A stretch of DNA of 64,000 nucleotides from Nocardioides sp. WS12 (GTDB taxonomy: Bacteria; Actinomycetota; Actinomycetes; Propionibacteriales; Nocardioidaceae). Below, piece by piece: positions 44,645 through 55,820 of this stretch. Made by a program: the position numbers and the translations under genes. Below the pieces are notes generated by a model that made no database searches, was not told the origin of the DNA, and saw only the letters and a list, made by a program, of their open reading frames with translations. The stretch spans positions 2,542,001-2,606,000 of the forward strand of contig NZ_CP053928.1 in NCBI RefSeq assembly GCF_014108865.1, given 5' to 3'. How positions within the stretch are numbered: position 1 is the stretch's first letter; each line of letters begins with the position of its first letter.

Positions 44645-44660
44645 TAGTCACTTCTGACTA
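44645..44660 (-). promoter_or_regulatory. Inverted repeat upstream of the pilin genes
   Basis: TAGTCA and TGACTA arms around a 4-base spacer. Read on the minus strand the site has the core TAGTCnGAAnnGACTAG, shared with 28100-28121 upstream of the sugar transferase. It lies between the response regulator stop and the pilin start. A CAGAGT hexamer (44594-44599) could be the -10. Confidence 0.5.
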
Positions 44661-44685
44661 CCGCTCGACGCGTTCCGGAACCCCC

Positions 44686-45336
44686 TCAGCGGGCCGACGG
44701 CTGGACCGTCGAGAGCAGTCCGATCCGCATCGCCGTCACCAGGGCCTGCGCGCGGTTGGAAGCGCCCAACTTCTGGTAGATCCGGGCGATGTGTGACTTG
44801 GTGGTCGACTCGGACAGGTAGAGCTTCTGGCCGATGGCGGCGGCGTTGAGGCCTTCTGCGAGGAGGAGCAGGACATCGTGCTCACGTTCGGTCAGTGCGG
44901 TCGATTCGGCCGACTGACGGCGCATCATGGCGCCCACCAGGCCCGCGCACACGAAGGCCTTGGGCGAGACTGCCGCGTGACGGGCGGTCTTGATCACCTC
45001 GGTCGACGGCGCGTCCTTGCCGACGAAGCCGGACGCGCCGGCCTGCATCGCTGCGAAGATCTGCTCGTCGCCCGAGTGCATCGTGAGGACGATGAGGCCG
45101 ACCTTGTCGCTCTCCTTGCGAATGGTGCGGACGACGTCGAGGCCCGTTCCGTCCTGCATCTGGAGGTCGGTGATCACGACGTCGGGCTGGTACTGGCGCC
45201 ACCGCTCGATGCCCTCGATGACCGAGCCCGCGGTGGCCACGACGTCGAGGTCCTCCTCGAGGTCGAGCACCGCGCCGAGACCGTTGCGGATCAACTCGTG
45301 ATCGTCAATCAGCAGGACCGTGATCTTCTCGCTCAT
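44686..45336 (-). CDS. NarL/FixJ-type response regulator of the Tad locus
   Basis: 216-aa response regulator. Receiver: LLIDDHELIRNGL acidic pair, phospho-Asp in VVITDLQMQDGTG, Thr in LIVLTMHSGDE, Lys in FVGKDAPS. Output: LuxR-type helix-turn-helix LTEREHDVLLLLAEGLNAAA followed by YLSESTTKSHIARIYQKLGA. The ATG overlaps the histidine kinase stop by 4 bp, so they form a cognate pair. It lies between the Tad assembly genes and the pilins and is the obvious candidate regulator of pilin expression. Confidence 0.92.
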   Translation of the reverse strand: MSEKITVLLIDDHELIRNGLGAVLDLEEDLDVVATAGSVIEGIERWRQYQPDVVITDLQMQDGTGLDVVRTIRKESDKVGLIVLTMHSGDEQIFAAMQAGASGFVGKDAPSTEVIKTARHAAVSPKAFVCAGLVGAMMRRQSAESTALTEREHDVLLLLAEGLNAAAIGQKLYLSESTTKSHIARIYQKLGASNRAQALVTAMRIGLLSTVQPSAR

Positions 45337-46907
45337 CGCGTCTCCTCTGTGGTGGCCGAGGCCGGTACGGCGCCGACAGGATTCCGTGAGATCTTCACCG
45401 ACACCGAGACGGTGAGGCCCCTGCTGGCATTGTCGCGAACTACGAGCTCCGCGCCGATCAGTCTCGCACGCTCGCGCATGATCTTGAGGCCATGCGAGTC
45501 GCTGCGCGCAGACTGGAGTCCGACTCCGTTGTCCGTGATGGTGATGATCGCTTCCGGGGCGTACACCTGGCAGCGCACGTCGATGGCCGTCGCCCGTGCG
45601 TGCTTGACGGCGTTGTTGATGGCTTCCTGGGCGATCCGGAAGAGTTCGGCCTCGACCTCGGGGCGCAGCCGGGTCGGCTGCTCGTCGAGACGTACCCGGA
45701 TCGGAATGCCGGAGGACTCCGAGAGATGCCGGGCCACGCTGCTGATCGCGCCGCCGAGGCTCTCGTTCTCGCCGATGCTGGTCCGGAGGTTCATCACCGA
45801 CTGGCGGACCTCGGCCACGACCTTCGTGACCCGCTCCCGCAGCATCGCGAGCGCCTTGGCCTGTTGTTCGTCGGCCGGCCTGGCCGCGAGGGCGTCGATG
45901 ATGTAGCCGAGGGAGGCGATGTCCTGAGCGACCCCGTCGTGCATCTCACGGGCGAGCCGGTTCCGTTCGTCGGCCGTTGCGGCGTCGCGGAACTGGGCGA
46001 AGAGCAGCGCGGCGTCCAGCTTGACGGCGTTGCTGGTGAGCTGGTCCGCGACGGCTGCGAGGGGAAGCGGCTCCGTCGAGTCCGAGCCGGAGGGGCGCAG
46101 GCCGGCGACGATCGCCTGGTCGCTGACCCGGAACGCGAAGCCCTGGCCGATCTCGACCGGGCCGGAGCGATTGCCGGTGCTCTGGCGAACGTCGTTCGCC
46201 AGGGTCTCGCTGGCGACCGCATCACCCGATTCGAGTTCGACGGTCGAGGCGACGGGAGTCAGTGCATCACCGCGGGCGACGTACAACACCAGGCCACGGT
46301 TCGGGATCTGGTCGCTGACCTCGCTCAGGAGCTCCCCGCCGAGCGCTCCGACGTCGAGCCCGGAACTGAGACTGCCAGCCAGGTCCAGGAGTTGCTTGAG
46401 GTGCTCCTGGGCGTCGCGATAGGGCGCCAGCGGGTCGGGCACCCGGTCGGAGGAGAAGGTGACCGCTGCGATCAGGCTCAGACCCAGGCCGGCCATGATC
46501 CACGTGAAGATCGCCACCGCCTGTTCCGAAGTGATCTTCTCCCACCACATCAGACCGAGTGCGACGACGGCGATGAGTTCGACGAGGACCGTGCGCACCA
46601 TGGTGCGGATGCCCGCGACCGCGGTGGCATACAGGGGAGGGACGACCAGCGACGCCAGCACCGAGGGCGCGTAGTTCATCCCGATCGCAGCCACGACGCC
46701 CAGCGCGACGGCCTCGGTGGTCGGGCTCAGCGAGAACCCGAGGTCCCGCCGGATCGCTGTGACGCCCTGGTAGACCCAGATGGCCGTGAGCGCCGCGAGC
46801 ACGAGGAGACCCTGCTCCTGGTGGAACCAGAGGATGGGACCACCGATGGCGAGCAGCGCAAAAAACCGGGACGCCCCGACGACCGCGTAGGTCTGGCTGC
46901 TGGGCAT
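45333..46907 (-). CDS. Sensor histidine kinase of the Tad locus
   Basis: 524-aa kinase. N-terminal membrane region of about five to six helices (residues 10-150); a GAF-like segment about 160-290; HisKA_3 dimerisation helix with the phosphorylated His in RLAREMHDGVAQDIASLGYI; HATPase_c with N-box FRIAQEAINNAVKHA and G-box ITDNGVGLQSARSDSHGLKI. This is the NarX/DesK-type architecture that pairs with NarL-type regulators. The ATG has TAGGCT six bases upstream, so the pair can be transcribed apart from the Tad operon, whose last gene ends 20 bp before. Confidence 0.92.
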   Translation of the reverse strand: MPSSQTYAVVGASRFFALLAIGGPILWFHQEQGLLVLAALTAIWVYQGVTAIRRDLGFSLSPTTEAVALGVVAAIGMNYAPSVLASLVVPPLYATAVAGIRTMVRTVLVELIAVVALGLMWWEKITSEQAVAIFTWIMAGLGLSLIAAVTFSSDRVPDPLAPYRDAQEHLKQLLDLAGSLSSGLDVGALGGELLSEVSDQIPNRGLVLYVARGDALTPVASTVELESGDAVASETLANDVRQSTGNRSGPVEIGQGFAFRVSDQAIVAGLRPSGSDSTEPLPLAAVADQLTSNAVKLDAALLFAQFRDAATADERNRLAREMHDGVAQDIASLGYIIDALAARPADEQQAKALAMLRERVTKVVAEVRQSVMNLRTSIGENESLGGAISSVARHLSESSGIPIRVRLDEQPTRLRPEVEAELFRIAQEAINNAVKHARATAIDVRCQVYAPEAIITITDNGVGLQSARSDSHGLKIMRERARLIGAELVVRDNASRGLTVSVSVKISRNPVGAVPASATTEETR

Positions 46908-46913
46908 GACCTC

Positions 46914-46919
46914 AGCCTA
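46914..46919 (-). promoter_or_regulatory. Leaderless -10 element of the Tad-locus histidine kinase
   Basis: TAGGCT on the minus strand, six bases before the ATG at 46907, inside the 19-bp gap after tadC. Confidence 0.6.
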
Positions 46920-46926
46920 GGCCCAA

Positions 46927-47847
46927 CTACTGCGCATTGAAGTTGTCCATCGCCGTCAAGACCGCCGGTCCCATGACCACGACGAACAGGCAGGGCAGGA
47001 TGAACAGGATCAGCGGGATCATGATCTTGACCGGAACCTGCTGCGCCTTCTCCTCTGCGTACTGCCGGCGCTTGGTCCGGATCTCGGTGGCTTGCACCCG
47101 CAGCACCTGGCCGATCGGGATGCCGAAGGCGTCCGCCTGCACCATCGAGCCGACGAAGGTGTGGAGGTCCTCCACGTTGCTCCGGGCGCCCATCGATCGC
47201 AGCGCCTCGGAGCGTCCGAGCCCGAGTTGCATCTCGCGCAGGACCCGGGAGAACTCCTCGGCGATGGGACCGTCGGTGTTGCGCGCGACCTGCTGGACCG
47301 CGGCGTCGAAGCCGAGGCCGGCCTCGACGCTGATGGTCAGCAGGTCGACCGCGTCGGCCAGGCCGCGCTTGATCTTGTCGGCACGTTTGGCGGCGGCCTG
47401 GTACAGGTACAGGTCGGGCACGAAGAAGCCGAGGACCGTGCCGCCGATCGCCAGGACGACGAGCCAGGCAGGCGCGAGGCTCAACAACAGGCCATAGGCC
47501 AGCAGGCAGATCGGCAGGACGACGGCGAACAGCACCTTGAGGGAGACGACCCGGTCCACCGACCAGCCGCGCGGGTTGCCGGCGAAGTCCAGCTTGCGAC
47601 GGATTCGGTCGGCCTTGTCAGCGCCCGTCATGCGGCGCCCGAGGATCAGGGCACGCTCCTGCATCGGGTCGATGATGCGGTCGGCGAAGGAGCGGTCGGC
47701 CTCCTCGGCCAGTTCGTGGCCGGCCTGCCCGGACCGTTCGAGGGCCTCGAGGGCACGGGCGAGGCCTTGCGGTTGTTCCTTCGCGAAGGCAGTGCCCACA
47801 GCGGCGATGGCCAGGACGAGCAGGACGAAGGCAAGGATCAGCAACAT
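46927..47847 (-). CDS. tadC: TadC-like inner-membrane platform protein (T2SSF)
   Basis: 306-aa type II secretion F-domain protein. One N-terminal helix (MLLILAFVLLVLAIAAVGTAF), a pair of helices in the middle (VLFAVVLPICLLAYGLLLS and LVVLAIGGTVLGFFVPDLYL), the T2SSF domain (GLADAVDLLTISVEAGLGFD, RVLREMQLGLGRSEALRS) and a C-terminal helix IPLILFILPCLFVVVMGPA. It pairs with TadB to form the platform on which CpaF turns. The ATG overlaps the TadB stop by one base. Confidence 0.9.
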   Translation of the reverse strand: MLLILAFVLLVLAIAAVGTAFAKEQPQGLARALEALERSGQAGHELAEEADRSFADRIIDPMQERALILGRRMTGADKADRIRRKLDFAGNPRGWSVDRVVSLKVLFAVVLPICLLAYGLLLSLAPAWLVVLAIGGTVLGFFVPDLYLYQAAAKRADKIKRGLADAVDLLTISVEAGLGFDAAVQQVARNTDGPIAEEFSRVLREMQLGLGRSEALRSMGARSNVEDLHTFVGSMVQADAFGIPIGQVLRVQATEIRTKRRQYAEEKAQQVPVKIMIPLILFILPCLFVVVMGPAVLTAMDNFNAQ

Positions 47848-49774
47848 CAGACTTCCACCTTCACCATGCGAGACATCCAGAACACGCCGATCGCGAGCCA
47901 CAGCACGCCCGCACTGCTGACGATGATGCCGCGCAGGTCGGAGTACAGCGGTTCGAGGAACGTCGGGTTGGTCACGAACAGGTAGAGCGCGAAGACCGGC
48001 GGAAGCCCGCAGAGGATCATCGCGGACAACCGGCCCTCGGCCGAGAGTCCGCGCACGTGGCGCCGAAGATACTGGCGCTCGCGCATGGTCGCCGCGACGG
48101 TGGTCAGGAGTTCCGCGAGGTTGCCGCCGACCTGGCGCTGGATCCGGATGGCCATCACGGCCCAGGCGAAGTCCTTGCTGTTGAACCGCGCTGCGACTCC
48201 GTCGAAGGCATCTTCGAGGGCCACCCCGATGCGGGCTTCGACCAGGACGCGCTTGAACTCGGAGGCGATCGGCTCGGGTCCTTCGCGGACGACCGTGTCG
48301 ACTGCCTGCGCGAGGGAGAGCCCGGCGCTCAGGGCCCCCGAGATCAACTGCAGAACCTCGGGCAGTCCATTGTCGAAGGCACGCCGCCGGCGACCCGCCA
48401 TGAACCGCAGGTAGAGCGGCGGCAGGAAGATGCCGATGATCATGAACACGAGGCCCACGATGATGTTGCCCTTGCCGACGAGCAGGCCGAGGAGACCCGC
48501 GGCGAAGACGACCCCGACGTGGACGAGCAGCCACTCGGACGGCTTGAACTCGCTACCGGCTGCGCCGAGCTTGCGGGTCAGCCGGTCGTTGAGTCCGCTG
48601 TTGCGCTCCAGGACACCTGCGGCCGCCGCCTTGGCCTGGTCCAACATGGGTTCGGAGGCAGGCTTGGCCGCCTGTGTCATGTCGAGGCCCGACGTGCGGG
48701 TGCTGTAGGCGGTCACCCGGTCGGCGATGCTCATGGGGCCGGCCGGCCGGGGCACCAGCAGCATCGCCGCCGTGACGAGGCCGAGCCCGAGAACGGCGAG
48801 TCCGACCCAGAGCAGCCAGTCCGGCGCATTCCAGCCACTGTCGTTGGGCAGGGTGGGCAGGGCAGCCGGAAGCTCCGGAGTGCTGGCTGCCTCGATCGGG
48901 GCGAGTGCCCGGGCGACGACGGGCTCGCCGGACGTCGGCAGTGTCACGACGACGTTGGCGACATCGGCGTCGAAGTTGGCCGGCAGGGGAGCGGTCACCA
49001 GCACCTGGTTGGCGATCGCCTGTGCCTGGCTGGCGAATTCCTCGGCGAGAGCGCTGCCGGTGGAGGTGATGACGTCACCCTGGCCGGCGAGCGCGATGGT
49101 GCGCAGCGGCGTCAACTGCTGCGCGGCCAGGTCGAGGCCGACGATGTGGACGCTGGTGCCGTTCTCCTTCACTGCCGCCACGACGTCGTCCAGGCTCGCC
49201 TTGCTGCCGGTGTCGGCCCCGTCCGAGAGGACGAGCATGGTCCGCTGGCCCGAGGTGCCGGCGGCGGTGACGGCGGCCACCAGGCCGTCGTACAGAAGGG
49301 TGTCCTGGCGCAGGGTGAGGCCATCGATGACGGTTTCAGCAGCGCCGCGGTCGGTCGTCGGCGCCAGGGCCACGTTGACCGAGGAGTCGAACGTGACGAT
49401 GCCGACCTCGACATCCGGCGGCACGGTCTCCAGGTACGTCGTTGCCGCCTGCTTGGCGGCCGTGAAACGCCCCGCCTCCCGCATGGACCGGCTGGTGTCG
49501 ATGGCGATCACCGTGGTCCGCTTGATCACCGAACCGTCGCTGGTGGCCGACGCCGTCGCGTCCAGGTCTGTGCCCTCGAGGGTGGCGCTGACGCCGTCGA
49601 GGTTGACCTCGACTCCGGCCGGTACGTCGACCAGGATGCGCAGGCCGTCGCTGGTGGACTCGACGTGGGCGATGGTGCCGTCCTCCGCGGACGCCGGGAC
49701 TGCAGGGATCAGCAGGGCGGCGACCAGGACGACGAGCAGGGCCGCCAGGCGGCGGAGTGCCCGACGCCCGGACA

Positions 49775-49775
<1 letters not shown>
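47847..49775 (-). CDS. tadB: VWA domain-TadB fusion protein
   Basis: 642 aa, about twice the usual TadB. Residues 1-30: signal peptide (VLVAALLIPAVPASA). About 85-265: von Willebrand factor A domain with a complete MIDAS start DTSRSM (residues 93-98), plus LVLSDGADTGS. About 315-340: membrane helix (WLLWVGLAVLGLGLVTAAML). About 400-642: TadB/T2SSF core with paired helices, VLQLISGALSAGLSLAQAVD and FKRVLVEARIGVALEDAF. The VWA domain would face outside, directly joined to the pilus motor platform. There is no frameshift, and the genes on both sides overlap it by one base, so this is one real gene. Confidence 0.9.
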
Positions 49776-51312
<1,537 letters not shown>

Positions 51313-51316
<4 letters not shown>

Positions 51317-52497
51317 TTCCTCCCGCGGCGGAAGAGTCCGCGCGACCGAGTGTGATCGGCCTGGTCAGTGGTTCTGGACTGGGGTGTCGAGACCGGTTCG
51401 CCGGTCACGGATGCAGCGAGCTGCGCGTACGCGATGCTGGCCGCGTGGCCGGGCTTGTGCGTGATGATTGGCGTGCCGGCGTTGGTGGCTGCCGCGATGT
51501 CGACCGCGGTGGCAACCTGAGCCGAGACGGGCATCGACAAGATGCTCTCCACCTTCTCGACGCTGATCCCGACCTCGTCGTCGGCACGGTTGAGCAACAG
51601 GTGCCGGTGGCCGCGAGCGATGTTCAACATGTCCATCGTCTCGAGGGCGACCTTGACGTTCTTCAACGTCGGAACGTCGAGCGTGGCGATGATGACGCAC
51701 TCGTCGGTCTCGTCGAGGGCGGTGAGGGTCGCGTCGTCGAAGGACGGCGAGGTGTCGACCACGATGTAGTCGAAACCGTCGCGCAGGGTGCGCAGGATCC
51801 GTGAGATCAACAGCGGCGTGATCCGCTCCCGAACATCGGGATGGGCTGGCGCAGCGAGCACGACCAGGGAGTCCTGGGCCCGTGTCAGCAGGCCCTCGAT
51901 CATGCCGAGGTCGATCGAGTCCTCGGCACCGACGGCCTGCTCGATCGAGTGCGTCGGGAACAGCTGCATGGTGATCGCGACGTCACCGAAGGCGAGGTCC
52001 AGGTCAACGAGGCACACCTTGCGTGCGCCACCGTCGGTCAGCGCGAGCGCCAGGTTCACCGATGAGGTCGTCTTGCCCACGCCTCCCTTGGGGGAGAAGA
52101 CGGTGACAATCCGGCCCAGTTGGCGTGCGCCGCCGGGGCCGCGCAGCGCCTGGTGCAGCTGGTGCGCGCGTTCGATGGCCCCGGTGAGTGACTTCTGGTC
52201 GGCAGCGACCACGACATCGCGGACCCCGGCGTGCATGGCACGCGTGAGGAGATCGGTGTCGTACTGGTCGCGGACGAGGACGACGCTGACGGTCGGACGC
52301 TTGATCCGCAGGTCCTCGGCCGTGGCGAGTGCCACGGCGAAGTCCACGGACGGTCCGAACGCGACGACGTACTCGTCGGCGTGCTGGTCGAGCCAGGCAA
52401 GCCCGCGTTCACTCGTCCCGACGGCCTGCGATCCCGGCGGCATGCCAACGAGGAGCTGGTCGACGAGCGAGGGATCCTGTTCTACGAGAACCGGCAT
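51313..52497 (-). CDS. cpaE: CpaE/TadZ-like pilus localisation ATPase
   Basis: 394-aa protein. Residues about 1-125: receiver-like pseudo-domain (MPVLVEQDPSLVDQLLVG; RPTVSVVLVRDQYDTDLL). From about 130: ParA/MinD ATPase with the deviant Walker A VFSPKGGVGKTTSSVNLALA, CLVDLDLAFGD and FDYIVVDTSPSFDDATL. TadZ proteins place the Tad machine at the pole or along the cell. The C-terminus ends in a basic tail (SRGLFRRGRN). The ATG at 52497 was chosen over 52560 because the latter overlaps the cpaB coding end; GAGGT precedes it. Confidence 0.9.
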
Positions 52498-52504
52498 GAT
52501 GACC

Positions 52505-53227
52505 TCACCGAGCGTCGCGGATGGAGGCGCAAGGACCGGTCTTGTCGACCTTGACGTCACTTGCCGAGTTCAGCAGGGCGACGGACAGCACGCCGCGCTT
52601 CTTGCCGTCCTCGATCTGCTCGAACTGCTCCTGCGTGACCGCAAGGTGCAGAGCGGGCGATGCGCCGACCACGGGGGCTTCACCCTCGGGGACGACGGTG
52701 GTCGTCGCGCCGACGGAGATGACCGAGACCCGGTCGATGAGGAGACAGGTCGGGGTGCTGGCATCGGTGGTCAGGAAGACCGCGAGCTGCGAGCCCGGCA
52801 GGATGAACGAGCCCACCGGCAGGTCGAAGGACTGCGGCTTGGCGATCATGCCGGCTGGCAGCGGCAGCGTGGCCACGTCGATCGTGTCGCCCACGCCGCC
52901 GAACTTGGTCGACAGGAGCTGCTCGCCGGCGTACAGGGTGGTCAGCGCGACCTTGTCGTCCAGGCTGGTCAGCTCGGACTGGCGAAGTGCGCTCGCCAGG
53001 ACGCTGCCCTTGGGGACATCGGTCTCGCTGAGCTTGCCGGAGTCGAGCGCCGACTTGATGCTCTCACCCGGCAGCACGGTCTTTCCGGCAGCGACGGTGA
53101 CGACCTTGGTCGTCTCGTACTTCTCGGCCGCCCTCGACTCTGCGCCGCGCGCAAAGATGAAGACGAGTCCGACACCGAGGGCTGCAATCACTGCAGCAAC
53201 AACAAGCATCAACCTGCGACGGTCCAC
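52505..53227 (-). CDS. cpaB: CpaB/RcpC-like pilus assembly protein (SAF domain)
   Basis: 240-aa protein with an N-terminal membrane helix (RRRLMLVVAAVIAALGVGLVFIF), then an SAF domain (VVTVAAGKTVLPGESIKSA, LYAGEQLLSTKFGG) and a RcpC/CpaB-like periplasmic part (MIAKPQSFDLPVGSFILPG). CpaB is an accessory of Flp pilus assembly. The GTG at 53227 follows GGGAGGG at 9 nt; the longer frame to 53290 lacks support. First gene of the Tad operon cpaB-cpaE-cpaF-tadB-tadC. No prepilin peptidase (TadV) or TadE/F gene lies in this window. Confidence 0.88.
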   Translation of the reverse strand: MDRRRLMLVVAAVIAALGVGLVFIFARGAESRAAEKYETTKVVTVAAGKTVLPGESIKSALDSGKLSETDVPKGSVLASALRQSELTSLDDKVALTTLYAGEQLLSTKFGGVGDTIDVATLPLPAGMIAKPQSFDLPVGSFILPGSQLAVFLTTDASTPTCLLIDRVSVISVGATTTVVPEGEAPVVGASPALHLAVTQEQFEQIEDGKKRGVLSVALLNSASDVKVDKTGPCASIRDAR

Positions 53228-53345
53228 TTCAGAGCCCTCCCGCTCCCCATGTGTTGTCCGAGGCGATCCCTCCCAGGACCTCGTCAACAACCACTCCGAA
53301 AGAAAATGTCAGTGCGCCCGCCCTCCCCGGCTGTGACGCATCGCG

Positions 53346-53351
53346 AGGTTA
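53346..53351 (-). promoter_or_regulatory. Candidate -10 element of the Tad operon
   Basis: TAACCT on the minus strand, about 120 bp before the cpaB start, leaving a leader of about 110 nt. The gap 53228-53473 holds nothing else recognisable; the shared inverted repeat found at the pilin promoter is not present here. Confidence 0.35.
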
Positions 53352-53473
53352 GCGAAGACGCCCCCTGGAAGTGACCGAAATCGCAAAATCATCACGATTC
53401 GAGACCGGACCGAGACCAGACCCGGGACCCCCTGGTCAGATCGGATGGTTGAGCTCTGACCGATCGGTTGAGG

Positions 53474-55264
53474 TCAGGAGTAGAGGGCCGCGATCTCGTC
53501 GCGACTTTCGCGCATCACGACGTTGCGCTTGAGCTTCAGGCTCGGGGTCACCTGACCGGCTTCCTCGGTCCAGTCGTAGGGCAGGATCGTGAACTTGCGG
53601 ATCGATTCCGCCTTCGAGACGGCCTTGTTCGCCTCGTCGACCGCAGTCTGGATCGCGGCGCGCAGGTCGTCGTCCTCGACCAGGTCCGCGATCGTGCCCG
53701 ACTTGCCGTGCTGGTCGGCCCACGCAGGAAAGGCCTCCTCGTCGATCGTGACGAGCGCCCCGATGAAGGGCTGTCCGTCGCCGACGACCAGGCACTGGCT
53801 CACCAGCGCGGCCGAGCGGACCCGGTCCTCGAGCACCGCAGGGGCGACGTTCTTGCCGCCCGCGGTCACGAGGATCTCCTTCTTGCGGCCGGTGATCCGG
53901 ACGAAGCCTTCGTCGTCGACCTCCCCGACGTCACCGGTGCGGAACCAGCCGTCGGCATCCAGTGCCCCGGCCGTGGCCGCATCGTTGTTCCAGTAGCCGG
54001 CGAACACCTGGCCACCGCGGAACAGCAGTTCGCCGTCGTCGGCGATGCGGACGGCGGCACCCGGCAGCGGGCGGCCGACCGTGCCCACCTTCTGGGCGTC
54101 GGGCAGGTTCACGGTGAGGGCGGCGGTGGTCTCGGTGAGCCCGTAGCCCTCCAGGACCGTGATGCCCACACCCCGGTAGAAGTGCCCGAGCCGGTCTCCC
54201 AGCGGCGCGCCTCCCGACACGGCGTACTCGCACTGCCCGCCGAGGGCGGCCCGGAGGCGTCCGTAGACGAGTCGCGAGAACAGGGCGTGCTGGGCGCGGA
54301 TCCGCAAGGGGACGCGCCCATTGTCCTGCGCCCGGGAGTAGGCGATGGCCGCCTCGGCAGCGCGATCGAAGATCTTTCCCTTGCCGTCGGCGGTGGCGTT
54401 CTGCGACGCGGTGTTGAACACCTTCTCGAAGACCCGCGGGACGGCGAGGATGAACGTCGGCTGGAACGTCGCGAGCTGGGGGAGCAGGGTCTTGATGTCG
54501 GAACTGTGACCGAGCCGGGTCCGCGACTTGATGCAGCCGACCTGGATGATCCGTGCGAAGACGTGCGCCAACGGCAGGAACAGCAGGGTCGAGGCGTCCT
54601 CGGTGTCGAAGAGCCGGTCGAGTTCGGCCACCGCCGTCGTCAGCTCGGTCTGGAAGTTCCCGTGGGTCAGCATGCAGCCCTTCGGGCGGCCCGTGGTCCC
54701 GGACGTGTAGATGAGGGTGGCCAGGTCGCCCGGGCCGGCCGTCGTACGACGGGCTTCGAGTTCCTTGTCGCTGACGCCGGAACCGAGGCCGGTGAGTTCA
54801 GCGACGGCGTCGCCGTCGATGGTCCACTGGTACTCGAGGTCGGGCAGGTCCGGGCGCGAGGGCCGGACCCGGTCCGCGTGTCCCTTGTCCTCCACGACGA
54901 TCGCGCGGGCGCCGGAGTCGGAGAGGATCCAGCGGATCTGCTCTTCCGACGAGCTCTCGTAGATCGGCACGGTGGCTGCGCCGGCGAACCAGATCGCGTA
55001 GTCGAACAGCGTCCATTCGTAGCGTGTGCGCGAGATCACGGCGACGCGGTCGCCGGGCTCGACGCCGGCCGCCATCAGGCCCTTCGCGACGGCCGTGACG
55101 TCGGCCAGGAACTGGGCGCACGAGACGTCGTACCACCCGCCGTCACCGTCCGGACGGCTGAATTGTGCCTCGTCAGGAGCCTGTTCGGCGTTCCTGACGA
55201 CGTCGTCGGTCAGGTTCCCTGACGTGGGGATCGTGATCGTCTGCGGGGTGGAGTACTCGCGCAC
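53474..55264 (-). CDS. fadD: Long-chain acyl-CoA synthetase (FadD15-like)
   Basis: 596-aa AMP-forming acyl-CoA synthetase, activating fatty acids with ATP and CoA. The adenylation signature is LIYTSGTTGRPKGCMLTHGN, followed by LLFLPLAHVFARIIQ, VSGGAPLGDRLGHFYRG, the YGLTETTAALTVN motif, GWFRTGDVGEVDDEGFVRITGRKKEIL, and the C-terminal Lys region (VTPSLKLKRNVVMRES). This is the large FadD15/Lcs branch. The GTG start has a perfect AGGAGG nearby. Divergent from the SRPBCC-ArsA operon, an arrangement also remembered from Streptomyces near the glkA locus. Confidence 0.93.
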   Translation of the reverse strand: MREYSTPQTITIPTSGNLTDDVVRNAEQAPDEAQFSRPDGDGGWYDVSCAQFLADVTAVAKGLMAAGVEPGDRVAVISRTRYEWTLFDYAIWFAGAATVPIYESSSEEQIRWILSDSGARAIVVEDKGHADRVRPSRPDLPDLEYQWTIDGDAVAELTGLGSGVSDKELEARRTTAGPGDLATLIYTSGTTGRPKGCMLTHGNFQTELTTAVAELDRLFDTEDASTLLFLPLAHVFARIIQVGCIKSRTRLGHSSDIKTLLPQLATFQPTFILAVPRVFEKVFNTASQNATADGKGKIFDRAAEAAIAYSRAQDNGRVPLRIRAQHALFSRLVYGRLRAALGGQCEYAVSGGAPLGDRLGHFYRGVGITVLEGYGLTETTAALTVNLPDAQKVGTVGRPLPGAAVRIADDGELLFRGGQVFAGYWNNDAATAGALDADGWFRTGDVGEVDDEGFVRITGRKKEILVTAGGKNVAPAVLEDRVRSAALVSQCLVVGDGQPFIGALVTIDEEAFPAWADQHGKSGTIADLVEDDDLRAAIQTAVDEANKAVSKAESIRKFTILPYDWTEEAGQVTPSLKLKRNVVMRESRDEIAALYS

Positions 55265-55339
55265 CGTTCCTCCTGCTGTGGGGCCGCACGAAGGGTACTC
55301 CGCGGCCCGACCGCTGCCATCCCCAGGGACGAAGTCCGG

Positions 55340-55345
55340 TAGCCT
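55340..55345 (+). promoter_or_regulatory. Leaderless -10 element of the SRPBCC-ArsA-glk operon
   Basis: TAGCCT, six bases, then ATG at 55352. Confidence 0.65.
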
Positions 55346-55351
55346 GCCGCC

Positions 55352-55810
55352 ATGGCCGAACAGACGTCTTCGTCGATCGTTGTCGACGCCCCCGCAGCGG
55401 ATGTGATGGCCGTCATCGCGGACTTCCCGGCGTATCCCGCGTGGGCCAAGGGCGTCACCGTTGCGGAGGTCACGGCCTCCTTCGACGCTGACGACGACGC
55501 GCAGCGTGGCCGGGCGCGTGAGGTGTTCTTCGCGCTAGATGTGTCCCCGATCAAGGACGAGTACACGCTCGCCTACGAGTGGGACGGCGACAACCAGGTC
55601 ACCTGGACCCTCGTCGAGGGCAAGATGCTCAAGGCCCTCGAGGGTGCCTACGTGCTGCGCGAGACCGCGCCGAACACGACCCAGGTGACCTACCGACTGT
55701 CCCTGGACGTCTCGATCCCCCTGATCGGCATGCTCAAGCGCAAGGGCGAGAAGATCCTCATCGACACCGCGCTCAAGGGCCTGAAGAAGCGCGTCGAGTA
55801 CGGCGCCTGA
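55352..55810 (+). CDS. SRPBCC-family (START-like) protein
   Basis: 152-aa single-domain SRPBCC/polyketide cyclase-dehydrase-like protein, a fold with a deep hydrophobic ligand pocket. Family elements: SSSIVVDAPAADVMAVIADFP, AYPAWAKGVTVAEV, and the long C-terminal helix KRKGEKILIDTALKGLKKRV. The function is unknown; lipid or isoprenoid binding is plausible. It leads the operon with an ArsA-like ATPase (10 bp gap), a pairing also seen in other actinobacteria. Confidence 0.85.
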   Translation: MAEQTSSSIVVDAPAADVMAVIADFPAYPAWAKGVTVAEVTASFDADDDAQRGRAREVFFALDVSPIKDEYTLAYEWDGDNQVTWTLVEGKMLKALEGAYVLRETAPNTTQVTYRLSLDVSIPLIGMLKRKGEKILIDTALKGLKKRVEYGA

Positions 55811-55820
55811 GGCGCCGCGG

